Source: Ghiorsea bivora (lineage in GTDB: Bacteria > Pseudomonadota > Zetaproteobacteria > Mariprofundales > Mariprofundaceae). From it: a stretch of 64,000 nt of DNA. A program made the translations under genes and the position numbers. The notes below the pieces were generated by a model. The model searched no databases. It worked only from the letters and a program-made list of their open reading frames with translations, and was not told where the DNA came from. The DNA lies in the NCBI RefSeq assembly GCF_000744415.1, contig NZ_JQLW01000005.1, forward strand, positions 348,650 through 412,649, written 5' to 3'. Position 1 is the first letter of the stretch; each line of letters begins with the position of its first letter. Positions 17,229 through 26,707 of the stretch are shown piece by piece.

Positions 17229-17756
17229 ATGATTATACACTGTACAAAAAAGCTGGCAGCTAAGCTCTCTGATGTGAGCAACCTGCCTTTAGATGAAGCC
17301 AATCCTTTGGGAAGTTGGCACGCGAATATCTACAACATCCAACGCCGTAATTGTATCATGTTTTGTCATGATAAAACCCGCTTTGTTCTTTTTATGGCAG
17401 GTTTAAAACAAGCAGATTTTGCCAATTTGGATTATTGCTTTCAGGATTTGTTCGCCAATACCTTGTTGAAATCAGGCTATGATACGGATTTAATCGAAAA
17501 GTCTCTGGCGCTACTCACTCCCGCTCGTTTTGATACTCATTGCAGCCGCTCAGTACAAGGCTCGATGCGAACGGTGCGTACAATGGAATTAGATGCGGCA
17601 TTGTACCATACGGGTGGTGTGATGAGCCTTTTGCCTTATAGCACTTCGGTACAACTGAATTATAGACCTGTCACCGTTAAAGGCATGAAAGCCAGTGAAT
17701 GCCTGTGGCCAATTAAAGATATGGAAACATGGCTGAAAGCGGTAACAGGTGCATAG
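17229..17756 (+). CDS. DUF6933-type protein
   Basis: 175 residues from ATG 17229; the longer frame upstream (from 17157) is the tail of the AbiEii remnant. It begins 'MIIHCTKKLAAKLSD' and contains 'PLGSWHANIYNI' and 'RFVLFMAGL', the conserved pattern of the uncharacterised DUF6933 family, often found in accessory regions. The C-terminus (~120-175) looks like an extra segment. It lies directly before hipBA in the decayed island. Confidence 0.6.
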   Translation: MIIHCTKKLAAKLSDVSNLPLDEANPLGSWHANIYNIQRRNCIMFCHDKTRFVLFMAGLKQADFANLDYCFQDLFANTLLKSGYDTDLIEKSLALLTPARFDTHCSRSVQGSMRTVRTMELDAALYHTGGVMSLLPYSTSVQLNYRPVTVKGMKASECLWPIKDMETWLKAVTGA

Positions 17757-17770
17757 CTTGAGGGTAAACA

Positions 17771-17886
17771 TTCCCGAACGGTAATGAACTTGTTGCTTAT
17801 CCATGATTTCATGTTTAGAGTTACCGTACGGGTAAATTTAAGTGATATGATTGTGAATAAGGAAGTAAAACAACCGTACGGGAATA
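17771..17886 (+). promoter_or_regulatory. Three CCGTACGG-type operator repeats at hipB
   Basis: TTACCGTACGGGTAA at 17821-17835 contains the palindrome CCGTACGG within TTACC/GGTAA arms. A second CCGTACGG is at 17873-17880, and a degenerate, inverted-orientation copy (CCCGAACGGTAA) is at 17773-17784. HipB proteins repress their own operon by binding several such inverted repeats. The third site overlaps the start of the predicted hipB frame. Confidence 0.6.
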
Positions 17887-18143
17887 TTCAAACAACTGAA
17901 CAGTTGGGTGGTTTGGTGCGGGCGTGTCGAAAAGGGCAGAAAGCAACGCAAGCTGAACTTGCGGCGTTGTGTAGCGTGGGTGTGCGCTTTATTTCAGATT
18001 TAGAGAATGGAAAACAAACCATAGAACTGGGTAAAACATTGCATGTGTTGAAATGCCTAGGTCTGGATATTGCGGTGACTCCTCGCAACTGGGAGAAGAA
18101 ACATCAATTAAGTGCACAAGCCATCAACGATAAGCAGTCATGA
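17847..18143 (+). CDS. hipB: HipB-like XRE antitoxin
   Basis: 98 residues from ATG 17847 (a longer frame from 17784 runs through the operator region and is less likely). XRE helix-turn-helix at about 20-75 with 'QAELAALCSVGVRFISDLENGK', as in HipB antitoxins. It neutralises HipA and represses the operon. The stop overlaps the hipA start (ATGA). The start codon lacks a strong ribosome site, so its exact position is uncertain. Confidence 0.8.
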   Translation: MIVNKEVKQPYGNIQTTEQLGGLVRACRKGQKATQAELAALCSVGVRFISDLENGKQTIELGKTLHVLKCLGLDIAVTPRNWEKKHQLSAQAINDKQS

Positions 18144-19375
18144 GTATGTCGTTGCAGGTATATCTGATGGAAACATCTGTGGGCGTTTTACGCTTGAATC
18201 AAAAGAGAAAATTTGAATTTCAATACAATGATGCATGGTTGAACAACGAAAAAGCAGTGCCGCTTTCGTTGTCACTGCCGCTTCAAACCCAAGTTTTTAA
18301 TGATGAATTATCCCGCCCATTTTTTTCCAATTTATTACCTGAATCAGAAGTACGCAAGGCTATTGCGCGTCAGCTTGGCGTGTCCGAAGGCAATGACTTT
18401 GCGCTATTAGAATCTATTGGCGGCGAATGTGCGGGTGCGGTTAGTCTGCTGCCAAATGGTAAAACTTGGAGCAGGGATGGCGAGTATAAGAAGCTAAATG
18501 ATGATGCGCTTAATGCTCTAGTAGAGCAAATGCCACAACGCCCTATGCTTGTGGGCGAAGGTGATTACCGCCTATCTTTGGCGGGTGCACAAAACAAACT
18601 TCCCGTCCTGTTTGAACAAGGCATCATCAGTATGCCTATGGGCTTTAAGCCCAGCTCACATATTCTCAAGCCTCCTATTCAGAACTTTCCAGACACAGTT
18701 GAAAATGAAATTTTTTGTATGCGTCTTGCCAAAGTAGTTGGGCTTGAAGTGCCCGAAGTTATCCTGCTGCAAAAAGAAAAACCGTTGTATTTGATTGTCC
18801 GATATGACCGTAAACGCAATAGTGATGGTGAGCTTGTTCGTTTGCACCAAGAGGATTTTTGTCAAGCTATGGGCATTGCCCCAGACATGAAATATGAAAA
18901 TGAAGGCGGGCCTTCTTTGCAAGCATGTTTCCAGTTGGTGCGTGAGCATAGTGTTAGCCCAATCGCAGATGTGAAGGCATTATTACAGTGGGTGATATTC
19001 AATTATATCATTGGTAATGCGGATGCTCATGGTAAAAACCTATCTTTTCTTTTTGATGCGCGTGGACCACAGCTTGCACCCTTTTATGATTTATTGTGCA
19101 CGGTTGTTTATCCTAGTTTGAGCAGTAAGTCGGCGATGAAAATTGGTGGTGAATATCGACCTGATTGGGTGGCGGAACGCCATTGGCAGCAATTTGCTAT
19201 GGATATTGGCGTAAACTATAAAATAGTGAAACAAAGCATAAAGAAAATCAGTGCTAAAATAACAGCGGAATGCGTTGCTGTGGCTGAAGATTTTGGAACC
19301 AATAAAAGTATCAAGAAAATACTCAAGGTGATTAACCAAAGAATAAAGAAATTACAAATGACACTTGGGCTTTAA
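18140..19375 (+). CDS. hipA: HipA-family serine/threonine kinase toxin
   Basis: 411 residues. N-terminal HipA domain (1-100), then the kinase core: 'RLSLAGAQNKLPV' (autophosphorylation/ATP loop), 'SSHILKPP', 'VENEIFCMRLA', 'LIVRYDR', 'HQEDFCQAMG', catalytic 'GNADAHGKNLSFL' and 'LAPFYDLL'. HipA toxins phosphorylate aminoacyl-tRNA synthetases or related targets and cause dormancy. All key motifs are intact, so the module looks functional although its surroundings are decayed. Confidence 0.9.
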   Translation: MSMSLQVYLMETSVGVLRLNQKRKFEFQYNDAWLNNEKAVPLSLSLPLQTQVFNDELSRPFFSNLLPESEVRKAIARQLGVSEGNDFALLESIGGECAGAVSLLPNGKTWSRDGEYKKLNDDALNALVEQMPQRPMLVGEGDYRLSLAGAQNKLPVLFEQGIISMPMGFKPSSHILKPPIQNFPDTVENEIFCMRLAKVVGLEVPEVILLQKEKPLYLIVRYDRKRNSDGELVRLHQEDFCQAMGIAPDMKYENEGGPSLQACFQLVREHSVSPIADVKALLQWVIFNYIIGNADAHGKNLSFLFDARGPQLAPFYDLLCTVVYPSLSSKSAMKIGGEYRPDWVAERHWQQFAMDIGVNYKIVKQSIKKISAKITAECVAVAEDFGTNKSIKKILKVINQRIKKLQMTLGL

Positions 19376-19428
19376 TGATATTGGGTAAGTTGAAGGCAGT
19401 GAGTGGTTTGGTAGGAAGTTAGGGGTAG

Positions 19429-19700
19429 AACCCTGTAAAAATCAGAAACCCTTTATGGACTGAAGCCTTACAAAAAGCTGGCGTTAGATACCGTAACCCT
19501 TATCAAACAAGGCATACTTATGCATCTATGTTCCTCTCTGCCGGGGAAAATCCGGCATGGATTGCGCGGCAGATGGGGCATACAAACATGAACATGGTAT
19601 TACAAAAATATGGTCGTTATTTACCTGACCATGATCCTCTTGCGGGACAGAAGATCATTGCAAGGATGGCACAAATCGGGCACAAACCAAATTCTAAAAA
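19429..19700 (+). pseudogene. C-terminal end of a tyrosine recombinase (integrase)
   Basis: The frame shows 'ALQKAGVRYRNPYQTRHTYASM', 'ARQMGHTN' and 'QKYGRYLP', the conserved His, His and nucleophilic Tyr region of phage/island integrases. The N-terminal three quarters is missing, with a stop at 19426. The frame reads on into the adjacent tRNA gene, consistent with an element that used this tRNA 3' end as its attachment site. Confidence 0.75.
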
Positions 19701-19702
19701 CC

Positions 19703-19727
19703 AAAAAAGCCCTGTAAATACAGGGCT
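19703..19727 (-). terminator. Terminator downstream of tRNA(CAT)
   Basis: On the minus strand, AGCCCTG / CAGGGCT (7 bp, 6-base loop) followed by TTTTTT, starting seven bases past the tRNA 3' end. Confidence 0.85.
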
Positions 19728-19733
19728 TAGATA

Positions 19734-19810
19734 TGGTGGCGCTTCAGGGACTCGAACCCCGGACACCCGGATTATGATTCCGGTGCTCTAACCAGCTGAG
19801 CTAAAGCGCC
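19734..19810 (-). tRNA. tRNA-Met (CAT), CCA encoded
   Basis: 77-base cloverleaf with acceptor GGCGCTT/AAGCGCC, D-arm TTAGCTCAGCTGGTTAGAGC, anticodon stem CCGGA/TCCGG around loop ATCATAA (anticodon CAT), T-arm with GTTCGAGTC, and an encoded CCA. Elongator Met is the likelier reading; a lysidine-modified Ile2 tRNA has the same anticodon and cannot be excluded. Confidence 0.93.
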
Positions 19811-19886
19811 ATGTCTTACAATTTGTGAGAGCCGCACTTTATAAATCTATGGGGTTTCGTCAACCATTATGTCATCACACCAAGAT

Positions 19887-22800
19887 TTAAACTAAATTAC
19901 AATCACACTCTACAATACTTTGCAAATGTGTCATGGCAAGAATATAGCGTAGGCGCAGCTCTTCATTGGTCAACCCATCTTTCGAAGTAAGCAGGTGTTC
20001 TAGCTTCACTTGTAATGGATGTTGCTGCCATACTTGCACCAGTTTTTGTTTCTTTTGCTTGGAAACAGACAGCATTTGTTTCGCAGCTTGTTTTTTCATG
20101 CGCAGCAATCTACCCAACCACTCACAACGTAAGGCGTGGGCATCATTATCACCCCACAATGTACTGCGTAAACTTTCTTCAAGTGGTGCAAATGGCAATG
20201 TATCAATACAATCTTGGGTTATGGCTAAACAGGTGTGCAAAGGTTTACCTGTCGCTTCACACAATGGTATTGCTGTGGCTAAATCAGACAAGGCTACAAC
20301 ATCCAAATGACGTTTCTTGGCAAATGCTATCAAACCTCTCTGCATAGATTGTAACCATGTTTGGTTCACTTGCATGTGCCCATCCAACAACAAAAGTCCC
20401 TCTGCAAAGTTGAGCACTTTCTGTTGGATTTGATACCAACCTTGCAAATCACTTCCATTCTGATGCAAAAATTCGGCATAAATATTTTGTGTGCCCAATA
20501 ACATATCTGCCATCAGCACTACCTGTACGACATCCACGATTGAAGAAGTCGTTAAGTTTTGCAAATAATGAATGCTGGTAATGCCATAGCGGTTCACGAT
20601 ATAACTGGTAATACGCGTATGCGCGATGTCATTACCGAGCGGGTGATGTGCAATGGCTAATGCAAATTTCTTTTGTAATGGTTTAGGGAAGTAGTTATTT
20701 AAAAATATATTGCCAAACACACTTTGTTCACGAAATGCCACTTCGTCCAAAGCTTGATGCACGCGATTCTTTTCATGCCCTAACCACTCTGAGAATACAG
20801 GCCTTAACACAAAGTCTGCTGTATCTTCAGTCATACTGTATAAATACTGGTCTGCAAAAAGCTGTTGTTGCAAATGGTATAGTCGTGGCAAATGATGCTC
20901 GGCTGTTTGTTCCGTTAAACTCAAGGCAATAGCTTGTTCCTTATTATCTTGTAAACATTGCTCTGCCACAAAGTTTGCCACTTGTTTCAAACGTTGGTTG
21001 CGTCGTTTAAATGATTCATGCGCAAGAAGAATTTTCAGGTTTACTTCATGGTCAGACATATTCACGCCTGCAGCGTTATCTATGGCATCAGTATTAATCA
21101 AACCACCTGCTTGTGCGTATTCAATGCGGGCTGCTTGTGTTAAACCAAGGTTGCCACCCTCACTAAGTGCCTTGCAGCGTAAGTCACAAGCGTTAATGCG
21201 CACAGCATTGTTGGCAGGGTCTTGAGCATCTGCATCCGTTTCAAAGCTTGCTTTAACGTAGGTGCCGATACCGCCATTATACAACAAATCTACAGGTGCT
21301 TGTAAAATCGCACGAATCAAAGCTTCACCAGAACAATCATCTACGTTCATGCCCAACACAGCTTGAACTTCTTCGGATATATGAATATTTTTAGATGCGC
21401 GGTCAAATACGCCGCCACCTTGGCTAATCAGCGAGGTATCATAATCACCCCAGCCTTTGACTGCAGTAAACAACTGTGAGCGCTCACGAAAAGCTGCTGT
21501 AACATCAGGGTTAGGGTCTAAAAAGATATGTTGGTGATTAAAGGCTGCCACCAACTTCAGATTAGGGTTGAGCAGCATGCCATTGCCAAATACATCGCCA
21601 CCCATATCACCAATGCCAACAGCGGTAACTTCATCATGCCATAAATCAATACCAAGACGTGCAAAATGATGTGCCGCACATACCCAAGCGCCTCTTGCTG
21701 TAATACCAAATGCCTTATGATCATAACCATAACTACCACCACTGGCAAAGGCATCACCCAACCAAAATCCAGCCTGAATAGCCTCTTCATTGGCATCGTC
21801 AGAGTATCTTGCTGTACCTTTATCTGCGGCAACAACCAAATAGGCGTCATCTACATCTTCAGCTGCGATATTGATGCCTGCAGGCGGTTGCAATTGATTA
21901 CCAACACGGTTGTCTGTAATCGATAGTAAAGCGCGAATAAACTGATGGTATTGTGCCAATACAAAGTCTGGACCATTCCCATCACGCACCACAAAACCAC
22001 CTTTGGCACCTGTGGGTACAATTTGTCCGTTTTTCACCACTTGTGTCGCCATCAGCTCCAAGACTTCGGTTCTAAAATCGGTAGGCCTATCCGAATAACG
22101 CAAGCCGCCTCGCGCAATTTTTCCGGCTCGTAGGTGTACACCTTCCACACATACGCCATGTACAAAGATTTCACGGTAGGGTTTAGGTTTGGGTATAAAG
22201 TCCAGTGCATTGGGGTTGATTTTAATTGCAAGCGCCTGCCCTTGCTCTCTTGCCCAAGCATTGCTGCGTAAACTGTGTTGTACCATGTCTGCCAAGGCGC
22301 GTAGCCATGTATCTTCTTTCAAGCTTTGCACATCTACCATCTGTGTTTTAAAGCTAGCCATAGCTTGTGCTGCCGCTGTTTCAGGCAAACTTGGGCGGTG
22401 TTTTGCCTCAAACATACGGAAAATTTGTGCACTCACCTTATAGTGCTTCAGCATCACTTCAGATAAGGCTTGAATGGATACTTCAGGAATCAATTGCGCC
22501 AAATGGTTGCGCAGCGTAATTAATACGGTTACGTCACGAATGTTGATGCCACATAAAATAATTAATGCATTGAGTGCATCATGATCCGCCAACTGGTTAA
22601 ATACATCTTGAATACCTTGGCGTAGCCGTGTTAAGCCCTCTGTATGCAATTGTTCGGGCGCTTCACAACGGAAGCGGCAAATATGCATAGGTTGATCAAC
22701 ATGGTGAAAAGGAATCAACGATTGTTCCATGGTAACCAAAGCAAAGGCATTTAATTTTTCTGTCATTACACCCAATGGTAGGGCATGTGGGGTGAGCACA

Positions 22801-24302
22801 TGAACTTCCACAATTTGCCGTTCTATTTCATGCCGCAAAGTGAGCCGAATACGTGTTTTTCCATCTTTTTTTAATTGTTCACGGGCAATCATATCGCGTA
22901 CAAACTGTTCAGGTGGAAACTGATCTTGATATAAATGCACAACCTTGTTGAGCTCCATCAAACCTTCATGCAACAAAGGTGTGGATAAACCGGCTTGTAA
23001 TAAACCTTCTTTGGCTTGATCTTTCCAAAAAATAACGCACTGACGAATAGAAGCTTCAACCCTATCTAAAGGTGGCCACTTCTCCACTTGTAAGGCAACA
23101 AAAATCAATTGTGTAGCACCCACACTATAATATTCAGAGCCAAATAACTGCATACCCAATTTTGCCAAAGCCCGTTGCATATTCGCCCAAATATTGTTAC
23201 CAAAACGATGCCTATTTACGGCAACAATCAAATATTCTAAATTACCTTCACTGGGTGATAAGCGCGATACCACTGTTTGGGTTGGGCTATTCATATCAAC
23301 AATACGTTTAAAGGGTAGCAACCACTGCTCTGCTGCGATGGAGTGTAGCATAGATTTGGGTGCGCGATCAAATAAGATACGCATTTCACGCTGGTAAAAA
23401 GCCGATTGTTGCAAAGCAACATCTTTGGTCATGTCTTGCCAAATATTAGCCAAAGTTGGTAAGGATGATGCATTGATATAACGCGCGCCGCGTGAAAAAT
23501 GACCAATCAATACTATGCCGTGCAAACCGTCTTCTTCTTGCCAGCATAAACGTACAGCTTTCACATTTGCGGCACTGTAAAGGTGTGAAAATGTTGAAGA
23601 AAGGTGTAACCAGTGCATGCCTGGTTTGTTAGGGGGTGCAAGGCTTGCCAGTTCTTCTAAGGAAGAAGGTAATATCCATGATAACAATCTTTTATGCTTA
23701 CAAAAGCCTTGGTTCTTCCGTGGATGTTGCAAGTCATACAAACCATAAAGAAGGTAATGATCTTCAATCATCCATTGCAATAATGCTGCATTATTTGGCT
23801 CATCATGCGCTAAATAAATCGCAATACGCTCCAACTCACTACGCATGCTAGGAAAATCGACAACTGACTGATGTACAGCTTGAAGAATATGCTGAATATC
23901 TTTTTCAACGTGTGTGATATTTTCCGTTGTGGTCACGGAGAAGTGAAACACCAAAAACAAAGCTTTGTGCTGCCCACTCACGCCTAGCCCTACACCTTTT
24001 TCAGGTTGCTCGGGTACTGAAAATAATACCGATGCTTGTTCAATGGGTTGGATATGATGTTTTTGTAAATAAGTGCGAATTGCATCAGGATAAAAAGCTT
24101 GGTCTGGGCAATGCACAACCATGATATGTCTGTGTAATGTGCCATGCGAAAGCATTTTGCAGCGCAAACCTACTGGCGCTGAAGCATCCAGAAGCAACTG
24201 CTTCGCCTGCTCAATGACCAGTGCCTTAATACGCCCTGAAGGTATGTTATCCCCCCAAGAAGCTTGAAATAATTGAATAAGACTATCTCTTAATTTTCGC
24301 AT
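19887..24302 (-). CDS. gdhB: Large NAD-specific glutamate dehydrogenase
   Basis: 1471 residues, the 160-180 kDa class (usual length ~1500-1620). A long N-terminal regulatory part is followed by the catalytic core with 'LRAGKIARGGLRYSDRPTDFRTE', 'TGAKGGFVV', 'DKGTARYSDDANEEA', 'AVGIGDMGGDVFGNG' and 'EGGNLGLTQAARIEYA'. It converts glutamate to 2-oxoglutarate plus ammonia with NAD, feeding the 2-oxoglutarate dehydrogenase encoded at 43-46 kb. It is monocistronic, divergent from the rluA-type gene and convergent with the decayed island. Confidence 0.95.
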   Translation of the reverse strand: MRKLRDSLIQLFQASWGDNIPSGRIKALVIEQAKQLLLDASAPVGLRCKMLSHGTLHRHIMVVHCPDQAFYPDAIRTYLQKHHIQPIEQASVLFSVPEQPEKGVGLGVSGQHKALFLVFHFSVTTTENITHVEKDIQHILQAVHQSVVDFPSMRSELERIAIYLAHDEPNNAALLQWMIEDHYLLYGLYDLQHPRKNQGFCKHKRLLSWILPSSLEELASLAPPNKPGMHWLHLSSTFSHLYSAANVKAVRLCWQEEDGLHGIVLIGHFSRGARYINASSLPTLANIWQDMTKDVALQQSAFYQREMRILFDRAPKSMLHSIAAEQWLLPFKRIVDMNSPTQTVVSRLSPSEGNLEYLIVAVNRHRFGNNIWANMQRALAKLGMQLFGSEYYSVGATQLIFVALQVEKWPPLDRVEASIRQCVIFWKDQAKEGLLQAGLSTPLLHEGLMELNKVVHLYQDQFPPEQFVRDMIAREQLKKDGKTRIRLTLRHEIERQIVEVHVLTPHALPLGVMTEKLNAFALVTMEQSLIPFHHVDQPMHICRFRCEAPEQLHTEGLTRLRQGIQDVFNQLADHDALNALIILCGINIRDVTVLITLRNHLAQLIPEVSIQALSEVMLKHYKVSAQIFRMFEAKHRPSLPETAAAQAMASFKTQMVDVQSLKEDTWLRALADMVQHSLRSNAWAREQGQALAIKINPNALDFIPKPKPYREIFVHGVCVEGVHLRAGKIARGGLRYSDRPTDFRTEVLELMATQVVKNGQIVPTGAKGGFVVRDGNGPDFVLAQYHQFIRALLSITDNRVGNQLQPPAGINIAAEDVDDAYLVVAADKGTARYSDDANEEAIQAGFWLGDAFASGGSYGYDHKAFGITARGAWVCAAHHFARLGIDLWHDEVTAVGIGDMGGDVFGNGMLLNPNLKLVAAFNHQHIFLDPNPDVTAAFRERSQLFTAVKGWGDYDTSLISQGGGVFDRASKNIHISEEVQAVLGMNVDDCSGEALIRAILQAPVDLLYNGGIGTYVKASFETDADAQDPANNAVRINACDLRCKALSEGGNLGLTQAARIEYAQAGGLINTDAIDNAAGVNMSDHEVNLKILLAHESFKRRNQRLKQVANFVAEQCLQDNKEQAIALSLTEQTAEHHLPRLYHLQQQLFADQYLYSMTEDTADFVLRPVFSEWLGHEKNRVHQALDEVAFREQSVFGNIFLNNYFPKPLQKKFALAIAHHPLGNDIAHTRITSYIVNRYGITSIHYLQNLTTSSIVDVVQVVLMADMLLGTQNIYAEFLHQNGSDLQGWYQIQQKVLNFAEGLLLLDGHMQVNQTWLQSMQRGLIAFAKKRHLDVVALSDLATAIPLCEATGKPLHTCLAITQDCIDTLPFAPLEESLRSTLWGDNDAHALRCEWLGRLLRMKKQAAKQMLSVSKQKKQKLVQVWQQHPLQVKLEHLLTSKDGLTNEELRLRYILAMTHLQSIVECDCNLV

Positions 24303-24366
24303 AGGACAACCCTTTCATGCACAGTTATATTGACGAGGCTTGCATACTTCTCATCATCGCTCAACC

Positions 24367-25032
24367 ATGAGCAATAGATATACCATTTATACACCACCGC
24401 CACACACAATATTACACATTCTTTTTCAGGATGAACACTTATTGGTCGTTAATAAACCAGCAGGCTTACTTTCGGTGCCTGGCAAAGGTTTAGAAAAGCA
24501 GGACTGTTTGGTATCTCGTTGCGCTGCGGAATTTGGCGAAATTCATGTTGCGCATCGTTTGGATATGTCCACATCTGGTATCATCGTTTTTGCGCGCAGC
24601 AAAGATGCCGTGCGTGCCATGAATCAATTGTTTGCAGGGCGAGATGTAAGCAAAACATATATTGCCGTTGTTGATGGGCTCATCGAACAAGATAGCGGTG
24701 AAATCAATGCGCCACTGATGGTGGATTGGCCCAATCGACCTAAGCAAAAAATTGACGCTGAAGGTAAACCTTCGCACACCCATTATAAAGTCATCGACCG
24801 TAATGAAAAAACAAACACATCTAGGGTAGAGCTCATACCCATCACGGGGCGTTCACATCAATTACGCGTACATATGATGTTTCTAGGCCATGCCATTTTG
24901 GGTGATGAGTTTTATGCATCTGATGCTGCGTTTCAAAAGTCTGAGCGTTTATTACTCCACGCCACACAACTTCATTTTATCCATCCTTTTACAGAACAAC
25001 CACTGCATATCCAGTGTCCGCCTGATTTTTGA
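24367..25032 (+). CDS. rluA: RluA-type pseudouridine synthase
   Basis: 221 residues from ATG 24367; a TTG 27 bases upstream is also in frame. Catalytic motif 'HRLDMSTSGIIVFA' with the Asp nucleophile, substrate lid 'VVNKPAGLLSVPGKG' and the C-terminal 'GRSHQLRVHM'. The short form with no S4 domain resembles RluA, which acts on 23S rRNA U746 and tRNA U32. The assignment within the RluA/TruC group is probable rather than certain. Confidence 0.85.
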   Translation: MSNRYTIYTPPPHTILHILFQDEHLLVVNKPAGLLSVPGKGLEKQDCLVSRCAAEFGEIHVAHRLDMSTSGIIVFARSKDAVRAMNQLFAGRDVSKTYIAVVDGLIEQDSGEINAPLMVDWPNRPKQKIDAEGKPSHTHYKVIDRNEKTNTSRVELIPITGRSHQLRVHMMFLGHAILGDEFYASDAAFQKSERLLLHATQLHFIHPFTEQPLHIQCPPDF

Positions 25033-25070
25033 GCACTACACAAACCTCCGTATTTCTGCTAAACTAATGT

Positions 25071-25646
25071 ATGAGGTATATGATGCGTTATATGGGTTTA
25101 TGGCTACTTCCAATGTTTCTTTTGGGCTGTGTTTCTACCGAAAAGCCTGAAATACCTCCTGCTTGGGCAAAATCAATGTCATCACCAAAGCAAGGCTGCA
25201 TTGATCTAAGCGGGACATATCACAATGCAGGCGAAAGCTCAGGCACACGCAAGTATTATTTAAGTCAGTTTTTCGAATATTTTATACCCAGCTCAGCTTT
25301 TTTAAAACATGCGTGGGTGGATAACATCAAACTTTCCAATGTACATGAAGGTAAGTTTACCATCACCTTCAACAGCAAAGACAAAGTCGCATATCAAGTC
25401 ACATGGCTTCAAGGCAAAGACTTCACATGCCAAGCCCAATATATTCAAAAAGAAGTCAGCTTTATGCCGAGCAACCCTTTAGCCATTGCCAAACACACCA
25501 GCATTACAGCATTTACCAAAGCAGAAGATGGCGCATTGTTGGTTGATGATTTTGATAAAGAAACAGGTGTCGCATTTGTGGTGATACCTTATCAAGAGAA
25601 GCATTATAAATATTATCGTTACCCTGCTATCACTAACACCCCATGA
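25071..25646 (+). CDS. Predicted lipoprotein, unknown function
   Basis: 191 residues. Signal peptide ending in a lipobox LLGC (Cys 20), so it is probably anchored in the membrane from the periplasmic side. The mature part has no recognised domain; a Ser/Gly-rich start is followed by predicted beta-strands. Its stop overlaps the start of the ankyrin lipoprotein gene (ATGA), implying a joint function. Confidence 0.7.
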   Translation: MRYMMRYMGLWLLPMFLLGCVSTEKPEIPPAWAKSMSSPKQGCIDLSGTYHNAGESSGTRKYYLSQFFEYFIPSSAFLKHAWVDNIKLSNVHEGKFTITFNSKDKVAYQVTWLQGKDFTCQAQYIQKEVSFMPSNPLAIAKHTSITAFTKAEDGALLVDDFDKETGVAFVVIPYQEKHYKYYRYPAITNTP

Positions 25647-26560
25647 TAAAATACTTACTATTCTCCCTTGCTCTGCTGCTTAATGCCTGCGCTAGCCATG
25701 ACCGTACTTACTTTGCAGACATACCTTCTGATAAACCTCACGCCACACTAAAAATGGAGCAACAAGATATAAGCAGTTTTAATTTATTCGGTGTAACCGT
25801 TGCAGCTATCAAACCTTTAACCATCAATGGCCTGCCTGTGGATAGCACGCAAGAAAACTGGAAGCTCCACGCATTTGGTGAATTTTTTATACCTGTAGGT
25901 GATACCATGCTAACCCTGCGGTACCTTGATAGGGACAACGATGCTCGTGGTTTTGTTCGTTTTATAGCACAAGCAGGTAAAACATATCAGGTGACCCATC
26001 GTTTGGATGACACTTATATTTACTTTGATGTTAGTGATGTAAAAGGGCAACGCCTGACCACTCAGATATTTCATAAATGGCAATATGTTTGGCAAAAAAC
26101 ATCTGAAGAAGACGCTTTGCTGTTTTCAGCCCAAAATGGCGACCTTGAACAAGTGCAGTCTTTGCTTAAGCAAGGTGTCAACCCCAACTGGTCGGCAGCA
26201 TACAATCAATTCAAGCCTGTGACTGTTGCTGCGGCAAATGGTCATGTCGCCATCATCAAAGCCTTGATACAAGCTGGTGCAGACATAAACCCTGTTAATC
26301 AAACTACCCCACTTGAAGCTGCCGCCATGCGAGGACATGCTGAAGTTGCCGCGTTGTTGCTCAAAGGTGGTGCATACCCAGACCTCGGCAGACCATTGAT
26401 TGATGCCGCAGAGCGTGGATATGTGGCGATTGTGCGATTATTGCTGCAATATAAAGCCTATACCTTATCCCGAAATAGCGAGGGACTAACTGCTTTTGCG
26501 CTTGCACAGCGTTTTGGGCATCAAGGTGTTGCTGCGTTGCTGCAAACTTACCCGCATTAA
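25643..26560 (+). CDS. Ankyrin-repeat lipoprotein
   Basis: 305 residues. Lipobox LLNAC near residue 16; residues 20-150 form a beta-rich domain; four ankyrin repeats occupy about 155-300 ('LFSAQNGDLEQVQSLLKQG', 'AAANGHVAIIKALIQAGAD', 'AAMRGHAEVAALLLKGGA', then 'AAERGYVAIVRLLLQYKA'). Ankyrin repeats mediate protein binding. It probably partners with the overlapping upstream lipoprotein. Confidence 0.8.
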   Translation: MIKYLLFSLALLLNACASHDRTYFADIPSDKPHATLKMEQQDISSFNLFGVTVAAIKPLTINGLPVDSTQENWKLHAFGEFFIPVGDTMLTLRYLDRDNDARGFVRFIAQAGKTYQVTHRLDDTYIYFDVSDVKGQRLTTQIFHKWQYVWQKTSEEDALLFSAQNGDLEQVQSLLKQGVNPNWSAAYNQFKPVTVAAANGHVAIIKALIQAGADINPVNQTTPLEAAAMRGHAEVAALLLKGGAYPDLGRPLIDAAERGYVAIVRLLLQYKAYTLSRNSEGLTAFALAQRFGHQGVAALLQTYPH

Positions 26561-26673
26561 ACTTTAATTTTTCGTAAAAGTTAGATGCTTAAAAAACTAT
26601 GTCTCTTTGTTGTATGCAGAAGATAACATGCATGCGCTGTTCGGGTTTTTGAGAGAAAAAATTAAGTGTGAAA

Positions 26674-26706
26674 ACATAAGAAAGGTTGTTTCTTATGTGG
26701 TTTTTT
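26674..26706 (+). terminator. Terminator after the lipoprotein pair
   Basis: ACATAAGAAA / TTTCTTATGT, a 10-bp stem with a 5-base loop, followed by GG and six T. It lies ~115 bases past the ankyrin gene and just before the convergent membrane-protein gene, whose transcripts it might also stop. Confidence 0.75.
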
Positions 26707-26707
26707 A

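Noticed and set aside
19734-19791. Integrase frame continuing into the tRNA gene
   Set aside because: The C-terminal residues are the reverse-complement reading of tRNA sequence, not protein.
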